From an uncultured Nitrospira sp. (GTDB lineage Bacteria > Nitrospirota > Nitrospiria > Nitrospirales > Nitrospiraceae), in the NCBI GenBank assembly GCA_946479785.1, contig CAMLHQ010000013.1, positions 1 to 54,473 of the forward strand: 54,473 nucleotides of DNA. The letters run 5' to 3'. Of this stretch, positions 24,804-34,011 are shown one piece after another. The position numbers and the translations under genes are program-made. Within the stretch, counting starts at the first letter, position 1. Each line of letters begins with the position of its first letter. Under the pieces are notes generated by a model that saw nothing but the letters and a program-made list of their open reading frames with translations, did not search any database and was not told where the DNA came from.

Positions 24804-25715
24804 TTAGCGTTTTCCTTTCACAGGTGGGAGAATTCTCCCCGTCAACAGCGCCAGCTTCCGGCGAAGTGCGGCCGGAATGTTCTCTGGGGCCGTCACAATC
24901 GCATGCTGTAGAGCCTGTTGGCACCCACAGCTCTTGACCGAATCGGCCGACTTCACCGCCGCTCGTAGCAACCGTTTGGCCAGCGCCACATTCTGGCGGA
25001 GCGTGGCCAGGATCGCTTCGACGGTGACCGCCTCTTCCGTCTCGTGCCAGCAGTCATAGTCGGTCACCAAGGCCACCGTGGCATAGCAGAGCTCCGCTTC
25101 GCGAGCAAGTTTGGCCTCCGGTAGATTCGTCATCCCGATCACACTCACGCCCCATTGACGATAGAGCCGCGACTCGGCCTTCGTCGAAAACTGCGGGCCT
25201 TCCATACAGACGTACGTGCCGCCCTGATGGACCGTTGCGCCGACGGAGCGGCCCGCTGCGAGCAGCGACGAGCCGAGCGAGGCGCAGACCGGCTCACCAA
25301 AACCCACGTGAGCGACCGCGCCGCCTTCGAAGAACGTCGAAACGCGCCGCTTGGTCAAATCGATGAACTGATCCGGCAAGACGACGTCGCCCGGCTTCAT
25401 GGATTCCTTCATGCTGCCGACGGCGCTCACAGAAATGACCCGCCGGACGCCGAGTGATTTCAATGCCAAGATATTCGCGCGATAATTGATTTCCGAGGGA
25501 TTGATTCGATGCTCTCGCCCGTGCCGTGACAGAAAGGCCACCCGCACGCCGTCTAATTCTCCGAGCACGAGGGCATCGGAGGGCTTCCCGAATGGTGTGT
25601 GAACGGTCACCCGCTTGACCTGATGCAGGCCTTCGATGTCGTACAATCCGCTCCCGCCGATAATGCCGATGTCCGCACGAGCTATTTGAGCCGACTTGGC
25701 CATGTTCGCCGCCAT
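24804..25715 (-). CDS. mtnP: S-methyl-5'-thioadenosine phosphorylase
   Basis: A 303-residue protein of the purine nucleoside phosphorylase/MTAP family. IGIIGGSGLYD near 17-27, SRHGREHRINPSEINYRANI (phosphate and ribose contacts), MTNLPEAKLAREAELCYATVALVTDYDCWHE (the MTAP signature, with the adenine-binding DYD) are all seen. It cleaves 5'-methylthioadenosine to adenine and methylthioribose-1-phosphate. ATG 25703 is an alternative start. It lies 11 bases downstream of miaA and 3 bases upstream of the kinase gene. Confidence 0.92.
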   Translation of the reverse strand: MAANMAKSAQIARADIGIIGGSGLYDIEGLHQVKRVTVHTPFGKPSDALVLGELDGVRVAFLSRHGREHRINPSEINYRANILALKSLGVRRVISVSAVGSMKESMKPGDVVLPDQFIDLTKRRVSTFFEGGAVAHVGFGEPVCASLGSSLLAAGRSVGATVHQGGTYVCMEGPQFSTKAESRLYRQWGVSVIGMTNLPEAKLAREAELCYATVALVTDYDCWHETEEAVTVEAILATLRQNVALAKRLLRAAVKSADSVKSCGCQQALQHAIVTAPENIPAALRRKLALLTGRILPPVKGKR

Positions 25716-25726
25716 CTCCCGTTCTG

Positions 25727-26746
25727 TTATGCTGTTGTTCCCGATTGTCCGAGCGCCTCTAAGAATTGATCGATCAGACGGGTGACACGATCCACTGTTT
25801 GATCGATAGGCTCGGCCTCTTCCAGCGAGAACCAGATAATCCCCGGTTCTCGCCTGAACCAGGTCATCTGGCGTTTGGCAAATCGCCTGGTATCGCGCTT
25901 GAACTGCCGGACCATTTCAACCCGATCGCACTCTCCCGCCAAATACGCCGCAACCTGACGATACCCGAGTCCTTTCATCGCGGCCGCATCACGCCGATAG
26001 CCTCGGTCCAGCAACCGTTTGGTTTCTTCAACGAGTCCGTTGGCCAGCTGCCAATCGATGCGCTCCTCAATGCGCCGATAGAGCTGGACACGGTCCCGAT
26101 TCAGTCCGATCACGAGCGACGAGAACGGTCTCTCGGCGAACCCATGCCTGGCTTGAAATTCCGACATCGGCAAGCCGGACAGTTGATGAACTTCCAGGGC
26201 CCGAATAATCTTCGGGGTATCATGAGGATGCAGCTTCGACGCGGTGACCGGATCCACCGAAACAAGACGCGCATACAGGCGCTCGCGCCCCTGTACATGC
26301 GCCTCCTCCCGCAATCGGGCTCTCACGGTCGGATCGGCCGGCGGTGCTTCGCAGAGCCCCTGCAAGAGGGTTCGTACATAGAGGCCCGTCCCACCGACGA
26401 CTAAGGGAAGCCTCCCCTGCCGATAGAGCCGCTCGATCGCGGCCGCGGCATGCTGTCGGAAGAGACCGGTATTGAACGGTTCGTCAGGATCGACGAGATC
26501 GATAAGTTGATGAGGGATGCCTTGCCTGCTTACGACGGGAGGTTTATCGGTGCCGACATCCATCCCACGATAGACCTGACGTGAATCGGCAGTCAGGATT
26601 TCGGTCTCGAACCGCTTTGCCACGTCAATGGCAATCCGGCTTTTCCCGACGGCGGTCGGTCCGACGATGACCACGAGCGGCTTCAGTCGGACCTGTCGCT
26701 CTGACAATGAAAGCATCGTGGGGAAGGAAAAGGTCGTCACGACCAT
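25727..26746 (-). CDS. miaA: tRNA dimethylallyltransferase MiaA
   Basis: A 339-residue enzyme with P-loop GPTAVGKS (29-36), the conserved DSRQVYRGMDVGTDKP stretch, and the GLYVRTLLQGL and RDTRRFAKRQMTWFRRE segments. It transfers a dimethylallyl group to A37 of tRNAs reading UNN codons. The ATG at 26746 overlaps the mutL stop by 10 bases; ATG 26716, directly before the family homology, is an alternative. mutL-miaA adjacency is common in bacteria. Confidence 0.95.
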   Translation of the reverse strand: MVVTTFSFPTMLSLSERQVRLKPLVVIVGPTAVGKSRIAIDVAKRFETEILTADSRQVYRGMDVGTDKPPVVSRQGIPHQLIDLVDPDEPFNTGLFRQHAAAAIERLYRQGRLPLVVGGTGLYVRTLLQGLCEAPPADPTVRARLREEAHVQGRERLYARLVSVDPVTASKLHPHDTPKIIRALEVHQLSGLPMSEFQARHGFAERPFSSLVIGLNRDRVQLYRRIEERIDWQLANGLVEETKRLLDRGYRRDAAAMKGLGYRQVAAYLAGECDRVEMVRQFKRDTRRFAKRQMTWFRREPGIIWFSLEEAEPIDQTVDRVTRLIDQFLEALGQSGTTA

Positions 26747-28536
26747 CCGACCCGGCCGAAGAGTTTGTCGAGTTCATCGGAGGAAAGACGGAATGCCGTG
26801 CGTCTTCCATGCGGACAGGTCGTGATCAGCCCTTCGTCCACCCAGTCGCGAACAAGCCGTTCGATCTCCGGTAGGGCCATGGACCGTCCCGCCTGCACCG
26901 CACTCTTACACGCGAGCGCGGCCAGAATCGGCTGTGCCAGTGCCTCCAGGGACGAGGCACTCTTCCATACAGCAACGTCCTCGAGCACATCTTGCACAAG
27001 CAAGGCGCCGTTGATCGGTCCGATCCCGACCGGAACGGCTCTTAGCAACACCGCCGTCGCACCGAACGGTTCTATGACCAGGCCGACCCGTTCCAAATCG
27101 CCGGCATGTTTCTGCAGCAGCGTCCGCTGCGCAACGGTCAATTCGATCGGCTCGGGAATGAGCAGCGGTTGCATGACAATTTCGCGCTTCATCCATGCAC
27201 GCCACAAGCGTTGAAAGAGTACCCGCTCATGCGCCGTATGTTGGTCGACCACCTGTAATTCCTGCCCAACCTGAGCGACCAGATAGGTTTGGAGAACTTG
27301 TCCGAAGGGAATGACCGCAGGCTTAGCTGAGGCGGCATAGGAGGCTGTCGCCTCCTGGACAAACAGCGAGTGTGCGCCATTGTTCGCCTGGGATCCCAAT
27401 CCGTAATTTTCTGATAACCCTCCGTCCACTCGACTCGTGACTTCACGGCTGGAAGCGGGGACAGCCGCTGAAGGGTCAGCCGCAGTTGGCGGGGCTTCGG
27501 ATGGGGACAGACCGAGGACCAACTTGCGTTCAACCCCGCTGAACGCATGACGCACGCTCTGTCGCACGAATCGGTGAATCGCTTCCTGATCCGCAAACCG
27601 GATTTCCCGTTTAGCAGGATGCACATTGACGTCGATGCGTTCTGGATCGATGTCGAGGAACAAGACGTACGTCGGATGGTGCCCTTTTGGGAGAAACGAG
27701 CCGTATCCATCGGTCACGGCGTGGGACACCGCGGCGCTCCGGACCGGCCGGTGATTCACGAATACATCTTGGGGAATCCTGGAGGAGCGCGCATGCACAG
27801 GATCGATCATCACGCCGCTGATTGTACAGCCGGCCATCCGGCCCCGCAGGTCGATCGTTTTGTCGAGAAAGGCTGCACGATAGACTTGTAAAATTCTGTC
27901 TCGCTCAGAGGCAACGGCTGGATAATTCAGAATTTCGTGGCCATTGTGCGTCAGGCGAAAATGCACGGACGGCCAGGCTAATCCTGCCTGCTGGACGACG
28001 CCGCTGATGTGGGAGAATTCCGTCGGAACGGACTTGAGAAATTTTTTCCGGGCCGGCTGGTTGTAGAACAGATCCGACACTTCAATTTTCGTTCCGGGGA
28101 CCGGCGGAGCATCCACGATCCCCTGCTGCACGCCGCCCATGAGCGTCAGTTGTGCGCCGATGCCTTCCTGCCTGATCGCGGTCACTACCCGCACGTTGGA
28201 AATGGACGCGATGCTCGGGAGGGCTTCGCCACGAAATCCCATCGTTTTGATGGAGGTGAGATCGTTGTCAGACTTAAGCTTGCTGGTGGCGTGACGCTCG
28301 AATGCAAGGTAGAGATCGGCTCGCCTGATGCCTTCCCCGTCGTCCGTGACACGGATGAGCGCGACGCCCCCATCCTTAATATCGACGGTGATACACCGAC
28401 TACCGGCGTCGAGACTGTTTTCAACGAGTTCTTTGACGACAGCGGCAGGCCGCTCGATAACTTCGCCGGCTGCGATCCGGCTGACGACTTCGCCCGGAAG
28501 GACTCGAATCGTGGTCGAACAACTTGCGGCGGGCAT
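26737..28536 (-). CDS. mutL: DNA mismatch repair protein MutL
   Basis: A 599-residue MutL. The GHKL ATPase motifs include ELVENSLDAGS (36-46), DDGEGI and GFRGEAL (100-106). A linker covers about 335-410 and a C-terminal dimerisation/endonuclease domain about 410-599. The endonuclease metal motif DQHAxxExxxxE appears here as DQHT at 431-434 with Glu437 kept and the final Glu replaced by Gln442. The CPHGR motif is present near the end. It couples mismatch recognition by MutS to strand incision. It begins 27 bases after the ybgF-type gene, so it shares the tol transcription run. Confidence 0.95.
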   Translation of the reverse strand: MPAASCSTTIRVLPGEVVSRIAAGEVIERPAAVVKELVENSLDAGSRCITVDIKDGGVALIRVTDDGEGIRRADLYLAFERHATSKLKSDNDLTSIKTMGFRGEALPSIASISNVRVVTAIRQEGIGAQLTLMGGVQQGIVDAPPVPGTKIEVSDLFYNQPARKKFLKSVPTEFSHISGVVQQAGLAWPSVHFRLTHNGHEILNYPAVASERDRILQVYRAAFLDKTIDLRGRMAGCTISGVMIDPVHARSSRIPQDVFVNHRPVRSAAVSHAVTDGYGSFLPKGHHPTYVLFLDIDPERIDVNVHPAKREIRFADQEAIHRFVRQSVRHAFSGVERKLVLGLSPSEAPPTAADPSAAVPASSREVTSRVDGGLSENYGLGSQANNGAHSLFVQEATASYAASAKPAVIPFGQVLQTYLVAQVGQELQVVDQHTAHERVLFQRLWRAWMKREIVMQPLLIPEPIELTVAQRTLLQKHAGDLERVGLVIEPFGATAVLLRAVPVGIGPINGALLVQDVLEDVAVWKSASSLEALAQPILAALACKSAVQAGRSMALPEIERLVRDWVDEGLITTCPHGRRTAFRLSSDELDKLFGRVGWS

Positions 28537-28563
28537 CGGATTAGACTCCCAACACCCAACCCA

Positions 28564-29340
28564 TCATCGAATGTCGGCTAGCTTGTTTTTCGCCAACTTC
28601 GCCTCGTCCGACGTGGGAAATTCTTCCAGGACCCGTTTGAGATTCTTTTTCGATTTCACCACATCTCCGGTCTCTGCCGCGGCCAATCCCAATTTATAAA
28701 GCGCGGCCGGCACCTTTTCATTCCCGGGGAACTCCGTCGAAACGTATTCAAAGGCTTGAATCGCCCGCGCATAGTCTTTTTGCTGATAATACGACTCCCC
28801 GAGCCAATAGTGGGCATTCGGTGTGAGAGACGTCCCGGGAAAATCTTTGACGAAGCGCTGAAACCCTGCGGCGGCCAAATCGTATTTGCCGTTCAGGTAG
28901 TCGTTATAGGAAAGGTTGAAAGCAGAGGTTGGAGTGATGGCGGGCACGTTCGGAATGATCCCCGTCCCTTCCGAAGCTCCAGGTTTCTGCGGCTTCACCG
29001 TGCGTGCCGGGTCTGCGGGAACCGGTTCCGGCTTCGGCATCGCCGACGCGACCGTTCCACCTTCTTCCAATTTGGCCAGGCGGCCTTCCAACTTTTGCAG
29101 GCGAGCCGTGAATTCCTCGAGCTTAGGCTTCGTCGGCTCGACATCTTTGATGCGCTCCAACGACTCCATGCGGCGCTGCAACGCATCCAATCGTTTTTGA
29201 TCCTGATCTTGCGACTTGGAGACCGTCGCCAAGTGGTCGCGTAGCTCGACGAAATCGGCGTGTTTCGCGCAGCCCGAAACCGCCAGGGACGCTGCTGTGA
29301 CCAAGCCCGCTCCGATGAACTGGACGACGTGGTGCGTCAC
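28564..29340 (-). CDS. cpoB: Tol-Pal system protein YbgF/CpoB (short copy)
   Basis: A 258-residue protein with a lipobox AVSGC (Cys24), a short coiled coil (about 30-95), a Pro-rich linker and a C-terminal TPR domain (about 139-258; SYNDYLNGKYDLAAAGFQRFVKDFPGT). CpoB coordinates peptidoglycan synthesis and outer-membrane constriction with the Tol complex. The classical protein has a cleavable signal; this copy appears to be a lipoprotein. It lies 2 bases after a longer paralogue. Confidence 0.87.
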   Translation of the reverse strand: MTHHVVQFIGAGLVTAASLAVSGCAKHADFVELRDHLATVSKSQDQDQKRLDALQRRMESLERIKDVEPTKPKLEEFTARLQKLEGRLAKLEEGGTVASAMPKPEPVPADPARTVKPQKPGASEGTGIIPNVPAITPTSAFNLSYNDYLNGKYDLAAAGFQRFVKDFPGTSLTPNAHYWLGESYYQQKDYARAIQAFEYVSTEFPGNEKVPAALYKLGLAAAETGDVVKSKKNLKRVLEEFPTSDEAKLAKNKLADIR

Positions 29341-29342
29341 CG

Positions 29343-30875
29343 TTATCGTGACTCCTTCAACTGATTAAGTTTGTCGTACGCCTTTCCGGCCTCCGGGCTT
29401 TTGGGATACAACGTCACGACTTGCTTGAATGCGGAGGACGCACGCTTCTTGTCTTTCAGCGCGAGATAGGCAAAGCCCTTCTTCAGGATGGCAGCCGGTA
29501 CCTTCTCGCTCTGGGGATAATCAAGTTCCACTCGATCGTACGAATCGATCGCCTGTTTATAGTCCTTTTTACCGTAATGTGATTCGCCAAGCCAATAGCG
29601 AGCGTTGGGGGCAAGGTCGGAGTTCGGATATTCGGCTAAAAATGCCGAGAATCCCTGGCGGGATTCCTCTAAGTTGCCCTCCTTGAAGAAAGCCAACAAT
29701 CGATCATATTCGACCTTATCGGATCGTTCGACTGGGCGAGCTGCAACGGCTGGAACCGGAGTTGGTGCCGGTGGCGGGGCCGGTTCCGCAGATTCCTCTG
29801 CAGGTGCCGGCCGTTCTGTCGCATGATTCGCCGGTTCAGGATCTTGCGCCACTGCAACCTGCTCTGCTTCACGATGGGAGACCGTCTCCTGCGTGGGAGC
29901 GAATGAGGATCGCTGCGCGGACTTCGTCGTCTGCTGGCGCGCGCCGGCCTTGGGGTTTGCTCCGCGCGAATGGACTTCCTGCGCCACCTGGTCAACGGAT
30001 TTGCCTAAGAGGTCGAGCCGACGGTCCTGCTCATCGAGACGCGTGGCCAGTTTTTGAGCGACGGCCGTCACGCTCTTATTGACCTCACTCAGATGGCCCG
30101 ACATCGCCTTCGTCGTCTCATTGATATGAGCCGTCGAGGCTTTAGTGTCTGATTCAACTTTGGCAGCCAGGGCCTTGTTCGCCTGCTCCTCTTGCCCGAC
30201 GCGTTCACCGAGGGACGTCAGTGAGTCCCGAAATCCCGTCAGGGCTTGGCTGAACTGGGTGAACTTCGCCGACAGTTGCTCCGTTCTGGCTTGACCGTCT
30301 GCCAACGCTTTGCGCTGCTCGTCCAGCTTGACATCCATGCTCTTCGCCAGTCCGCTGTTTGCTTTCTGGACCACATCGATGATCTCTTTGCGCAGCAATT
30401 CCATTTGTCGATTAACATCATCGAGCCGGGTGTTGACGTCCATCCGCAGCTGGTCCCGGTCGGTCTTGTTCTTGACGTCTTGCGCATTGAGACTCTCGCG
30501 CACCTGAGCATAGCGGGTGGTGCTCTCTCCTTCTATCTTCGAAGCCAACAGCTCGAGTTTCTTGGTCTGTTGCTCAAGCACCGCTGAACGCTGCTTGAGA
30601 TCGTCCTGGGCTTTGAGAATCTCCTGCTCTTGGTGATGGGATCGTTCCAACTCACCCCGCAATTGGGGCAGCTCCTGCTCGCGAAGGGTGGAAATTTCTT
30701 GGCTCTGTCTCGCACGGGTCTGCGCCAACTCTTCGTTCGACTGCTTGATCCTCTGTTGGAGATTCTTTTCCGTCTGCTTCAGATCCGCCTGCTGGGCCAT
30801 GCAGCCGTATAACAAGACGGGCGACAGCAAACAGACCAGTGTCCCGATGCTTCGCACACTCAAGGCATTGTGCAT
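29343..30875 (-). CDS. Tol-Pal system YbgF/CpoB-like protein with long coiled coil
   Basis: A 510-residue lipoprotein (lipobox LYGC, Cys25) with a very long charged coiled-coil region (about 30-300), a Pro/Ala-rich linker (about 330-385) and a C-terminal TPR domain (about 390-508) related to the short copy downstream (YDRLLAFFKEGNLEESRQGFSAFLAEYPNS). It is about twice the usual YbgF length. The extended coil could reach across the periplasm between the outer membrane and the Tol complex; that is an inference. It lies 30 bases after pal. Confidence 0.83.
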   Translation of the reverse strand: MHNALSVRSIGTLVCLLSPVLLYGCMAQQADLKQTEKNLQQRIKQSNEELAQTRARQSQEISTLREQELPQLRGELERSHHQEQEILKAQDDLKQRSAVLEQQTKKLELLASKIEGESTTRYAQVRESLNAQDVKNKTDRDQLRMDVNTRLDDVNRQMELLRKEIIDVVQKANSGLAKSMDVKLDEQRKALADGQARTEQLSAKFTQFSQALTGFRDSLTSLGERVGQEEQANKALAAKVESDTKASTAHINETTKAMSGHLSEVNKSVTAVAQKLATRLDEQDRRLDLLGKSVDQVAQEVHSRGANPKAGARQQTTKSAQRSSFAPTQETVSHREAEQVAVAQDPEPANHATERPAPAEESAEPAPPPAPTPVPAVAARPVERSDKVEYDRLLAFFKEGNLEESRQGFSAFLAEYPNSDLAPNARYWLGESHYGKKDYKQAIDSYDRVELDYPQSEKVPAAILKKGFAYLALKDKKRASSAFKQVVTLYPKSPEAGKAYDKLNQLKESR

Positions 30876-30905
30876 TGCGCCACCTACGTTAAAGATGGTG
30901 TCGTG

Positions 30906-31595
30906 CTATTTGCCCGACTTCACGACGAGATGCCCCCGCCGATTCTGCTGATAGCACGACTCTGCATGGTCCGCACAAAACGGTCGCTCTTTGCCATACG
31001 ACACGACGGACAATCGATTCGCGCTGACGCCGAGTTCCACGAGGTAATTGCGCACGGCCTTGGCGCGCTTTTCACCCAACACCATGTTGTATGCGGAAGT
31101 CCCCCGCTCATCGCAATGGCCCTCGACTTTAACGGCCGCGCCGCCATTCGATTTCATCCATTGTGCATCGCGGCTCAACGCCTGCCGTCCCTCCTCTGAA
31201 ATGGTCCAGCTATCATAACCGAAATAGACATCGCGCAATCCGGCGGCCGCTGAAGCCACCTGCTCGGCTCGCATCTCTTCCAGCTGGCGGCTTGAACTTC
31301 CGGATGGATCGGCTTTGGCCAACATTGTCCCGGCTCCAAAACCACCCACACGTTCCTCAGACGGGTTCTTATCCAGTCCTCGGAGGCCTGAGCCGCCTCC
31401 GGACTGCATGCTGGTATCCGGAAAGCTTCCGACGCCGGATCTGGTATCGTCGGGGCTTCCGCTATTCGCGGCCCGTTGTTGCGATGATTGGGTGTCGCCT
31501 CCGGATTGGACCGCCTTCTTCGAACAGCCTGTCACGCCTATAAGGGCGAAGCTGACTACCAATGCCATCGCGATTCTGAAAGATGTTGTACTCAT
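30906..31595 (-). CDS. pal: Peptidoglycan-associated lipoprotein Pal
   Basis: A 229-residue protein with lipobox GVTGC (Cys24), a Gly/Ser-rich linker of about 70 residues and an OmpA-like C-terminal domain (about 115-225). VYFGYDSWTISEEG, KVEGHCDERGTSAYNMVLGEKRA and VSYGKERP are the diaminopimelate-binding landmarks. It is the outer-membrane anchor of the Tol-Pal system. An extra stretch between lipobox and OmpA domain makes it longer than E. coli Pal (173). It lies 64 bases after tolB. Confidence 0.94.
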   Translation of the reverse strand: MSTTSFRIAMALVVSFALIGVTGCSKKAVQSGGDTQSSQQRAANSGSPDDTRSGVGSFPDTSMQSGGGSGLRGLDKNPSEERVGGFGAGTMLAKADPSGSSSRQLEEMRAEQVASAAAGLRDVYFGYDSWTISEEGRQALSRDAQWMKSNGGAAVKVEGHCDERGTSAYNMVLGEKRAKAVRNYLVELGVSANRLSVVSYGKERPFCADHAESCYQQNRRGHLVVKSGK

Positions 31596-31659
31596 GCGTG
31601 TTTCTCCTCTCTAACGTTAATCTTGCTGTCTTGAAGCTCACCTGGTTGCTGGTAGATGG

Positions 31660-33003
31660 CTAGGACGCAGGGGACCAGTTCGGCGCACTGTTGTGTGCCC
31701 CGTCAAACGTCAGCCTTTCAAGATCCTTCCCGTCCGCATCGATCATATAGATGTGGCTTTTCCCGTCGGCCGTCGAGCTGAACACGAGATGCCGTCCATC
31801 CGGCGACCAGGAAGGTGAGTCATCGACGCCACCCCCTGTAGTCAATTGCATACGCTTTTGTCCATCCGGACTGATCACGCACAATTTATACTCTTTGCGG
31901 GGAGTGCGACAGACGTAGGCGATCCAATTTCCTCTCGGAGACCAGGCCGGAGCGGCATTGTAGTCCCCTTCGAAGGTCAATCGCCGCACGTTTGAGCCAT
32001 CCGAGCTCATGAGGAAGACCTGCGGCCCCCCTCCACGATCGGATACAAAAGCAAGTTCTCTACCAGTCGGAGACCAGGAAGGTGAGAGTTCACCGGCTGG
32101 ATTCGTGGTGAGCCGCAGAACGGCTTTGGTCCTCGTGTCCAGGCGATAGATTTCCGAATTTCCCTCATAGCTCGACGCAAAGGCGAGGAAATTTCCATCG
32201 GGAGACAATGCGGGCGTAATGTTCAAACCGCTGTACGATACGAGTGTCCAGCGCTTCCCGGTCGCCAGCTCGATCATGTCGATATCCTGAGTGTTGCGAT
32301 CGCGGTAGGCCGTAAATACCAGAAACCGTCGATCGGGAGACCAGCGGGGCATCAGGTTTAAAAATCCGTCCGCGGTCAACTGCCGAGCATCATATCCGTC
32401 GTAATCCATCACAAACAGCTCGCGGGCCGCCCCTTGCGCCGACACATAGGCAATTTTCGTTCTGGCGATCCCCGGTTCCCCGGTATAGCGAAACACGAGT
32501 TCGTCTGCAAAACGGTGGGCCATCAAGCGGACCACCGAGGGTGACCCTGCATAGCGCTTCCCGCCGACGACTTCGTCGCTCCCGCTGTCGTAGACGAAGC
32601 CTTCCATGTTGACGTCGTCTTCTTTCTCCCCTTTTTTCAAGCCCGCTTTTCCCCATACCAGCACCGAGACGCCGTTGTCGGCAGCCTGTTTGAACACGGC
32701 TTTCGATCCGTTCCCCAATCCATTGCCGACATCACGAACTTTAATGCCCAAACTGAGAAGATCAATGAGTTCGAACACCAATGAACGCTTGACGTCCTTC
32801 TTCAACACCTCTTCGAGTCGCCCACCGAGCCATTCGGGGCCACCGTTGTTCTCGATGCTCACCACGCCGAGGGGAATTTTTTGAAAATCCGGCCTCGTGG
32901 CTTCGAGAAACACGTCTGCCGCGCCGGATTCGAGAATGCCAATCGCTCCAGCGATCGCACAGATTCCGCCCAACACGATGCCGATAAGTGTCCGTCGATT
33001 CAT
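31660..33003 (-). CDS. tolB: Tol-Pal system protein TolB
   Basis: A 447-residue periplasmic protein. The N-terminal hydrophobic segment (about 5-22) is followed by an N-terminal alpha/beta domain (about 35-165) and a six-bladed beta-propeller (about 175-445) with repeated PxWSPDGRxLxF/SDRGGxxxI-type blades. TolB binds Pal and Lpp. The start at 33003 is chosen because its ATG overlaps the tolA stop as ATGA; the frame extends to 33243 inside tolA. It is transcribed with the rest of the tol cluster. Confidence 0.94.
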   Translation of the reverse strand: MNRRTLIGIVLGGICAIAGAIGILESGAADVFLEATRPDFQKIPLGVVSIENNGGPEWLGGRLEEVLKKDVKRSLVFELIDLLSLGIKVRDVGNGLGNGSKAVFKQAADNGVSVLVWGKAGLKKGEKEDDVNMEGFVYDSGSDEVVGGKRYAGSPSVVRLMAHRFADELVFRYTGEPGIARTKIAYVSAQGAARELFVMDYDGYDARQLTADGFLNLMPRWSPDRRFLVFTAYRDRNTQDIDMIELATGKRWTLVSYSGLNITPALSPDGNFLAFASSYEGNSEIYRLDTRTKAVLRLTTNPAGELSPSWSPTGRELAFVSDRGGGPQVFLMSSDGSNVRRLTFEGDYNAAPAWSPRGNWIAYVCRTPRKEYKLCVISPDGQKRMQLTTGGGVDDSPSWSPDGRHLVFSSTADGKSHIYMIDADGKDLERLTFDGAHNSAPNWSPAS

Positions 33004-33986
33004 CCCGCGCTCTCCCCGACACGAAATACCATTTCCACGTCCTGATAGGTCTCGGTCATCTCCGTCGGAAACTGAGGAAATTGACGCGGTTTCATGATCG
33101 CCCGCTGTCCCGCCATATCGAAATAGCTGTTCCCCGATGTCTGTTGAATCACGACGTCTTTGACCGTCCCATTGCGATAATACCGGAATTTCACCACGAC
33201 GCTGTACGTCTGACCTGTCACGTCGATTGGAGGCGGTTCCCAATTGCCCTTGATAATCGCTTCGACGCGCCCCCAGAAAGGATTGGTCCCGGAGGAACCG
33301 GACGTTTTCAATTGTGTCTGCGGCGCCTTCACTTGCGGAATCGACGCCTCTTGCTGAGGGGCGGCCTTCACCGGCACGTCTTTTGGAATTTCTAGTTTGG
33401 CAGCCGGTTTGAATTCCTTGACCTTTTTGAGATCTTCCTCCAGTTCGCGATCCAACTCTTCACTGATTGAAGTGCGCTGCGGCGTCTTCACGGCCTGATC
33501 CGGCACAACATCGGGGATGCGAGGCAACTCGGGAATTTTCACCTTCGCTTGAGCCTGGTGTTGCGGCTGAGCCACCGACTTCGCCGGTGTCAACTCTCCG
33601 AACTTCGGCGCATCAGGCGGCAGCTCAAGATCTTTGAGAATATCTTTCGCCACGCTGGTACGAGCCGGGGTGGAGACCGGGGTCACTGCGGGAGCCGGTG
33701 TCTTGACCGGCGGAGCAGGCGCCGGTTTTGTTTCCGCACGTTTAATCGGTTCGACCGGCTTGGTCTGTTCAACTGTCTTCACGGGTGTCGACAAACTGAC
33801 CAGATTGACCTCAACGGACGCCAACGGCCGCTCGCCGCGGGGAGCCAGCCGGAGTCCCATCACAATCAGCAGCACAACCAGATGCAAGACCAGTGAAATC
33901 GTGAGGGCCCGGCCCAGTCGGGCGAAGAACCGGTCCTGCTCATCTCGACCAAACCACAGGGCGTCCAGCTGTGCGGGAGCAACCAT
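33000..33986 (-). CDS. tolA: TolA/TonB-family energy transducer
   Basis: A 328-residue protein with one N-terminal membrane helix (about 26-45), a long Pro/Lys/Ala-rich periplasmic region (about 65-225) and a TonB/TolA C-terminal domain (about 232-325; WEPPPIDVTGQTYSVVVKFRYYRNGTVKDVVIQQTSG). Its place between tolR and tolB argues for TolA function although the C-terminus is of the TonB_C/TolA_C superfamily. It spans the periplasm to reach TolB/Pal. Confidence 0.88.
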   Translation of the reverse strand: MVAPAQLDALWFGRDEQDRFFARLGRALTISLVLHLVVLLIVMGLRLAPRGERPLASVEVNLVSLSTPVKTVEQTKPVEPIKRAETKPAPAPPVKTPAPAVTPVSTPARTSVAKDILKDLELPPDAPKFGELTPAKSVAQPQHQAQAKVKIPELPRIPDVVPDQAVKTPQRTSISEELDRELEEDLKKVKEFKPAAKLEIPKDVPVKAAPQQEASIPQVKAPQTQLKTSGSSGTNPFWGRVEAIIKGNWEPPPIDVTGQTYSVVVKFRYYRNGTVKDVVIQQTSGNSYFDMAGQRAIMKPRQFPQFPTEMTETYQDVEMVFRVGESAG

Positions 33987-34011
33987 GTCCTAGCCCCTCT
34001 CACCCACGACG

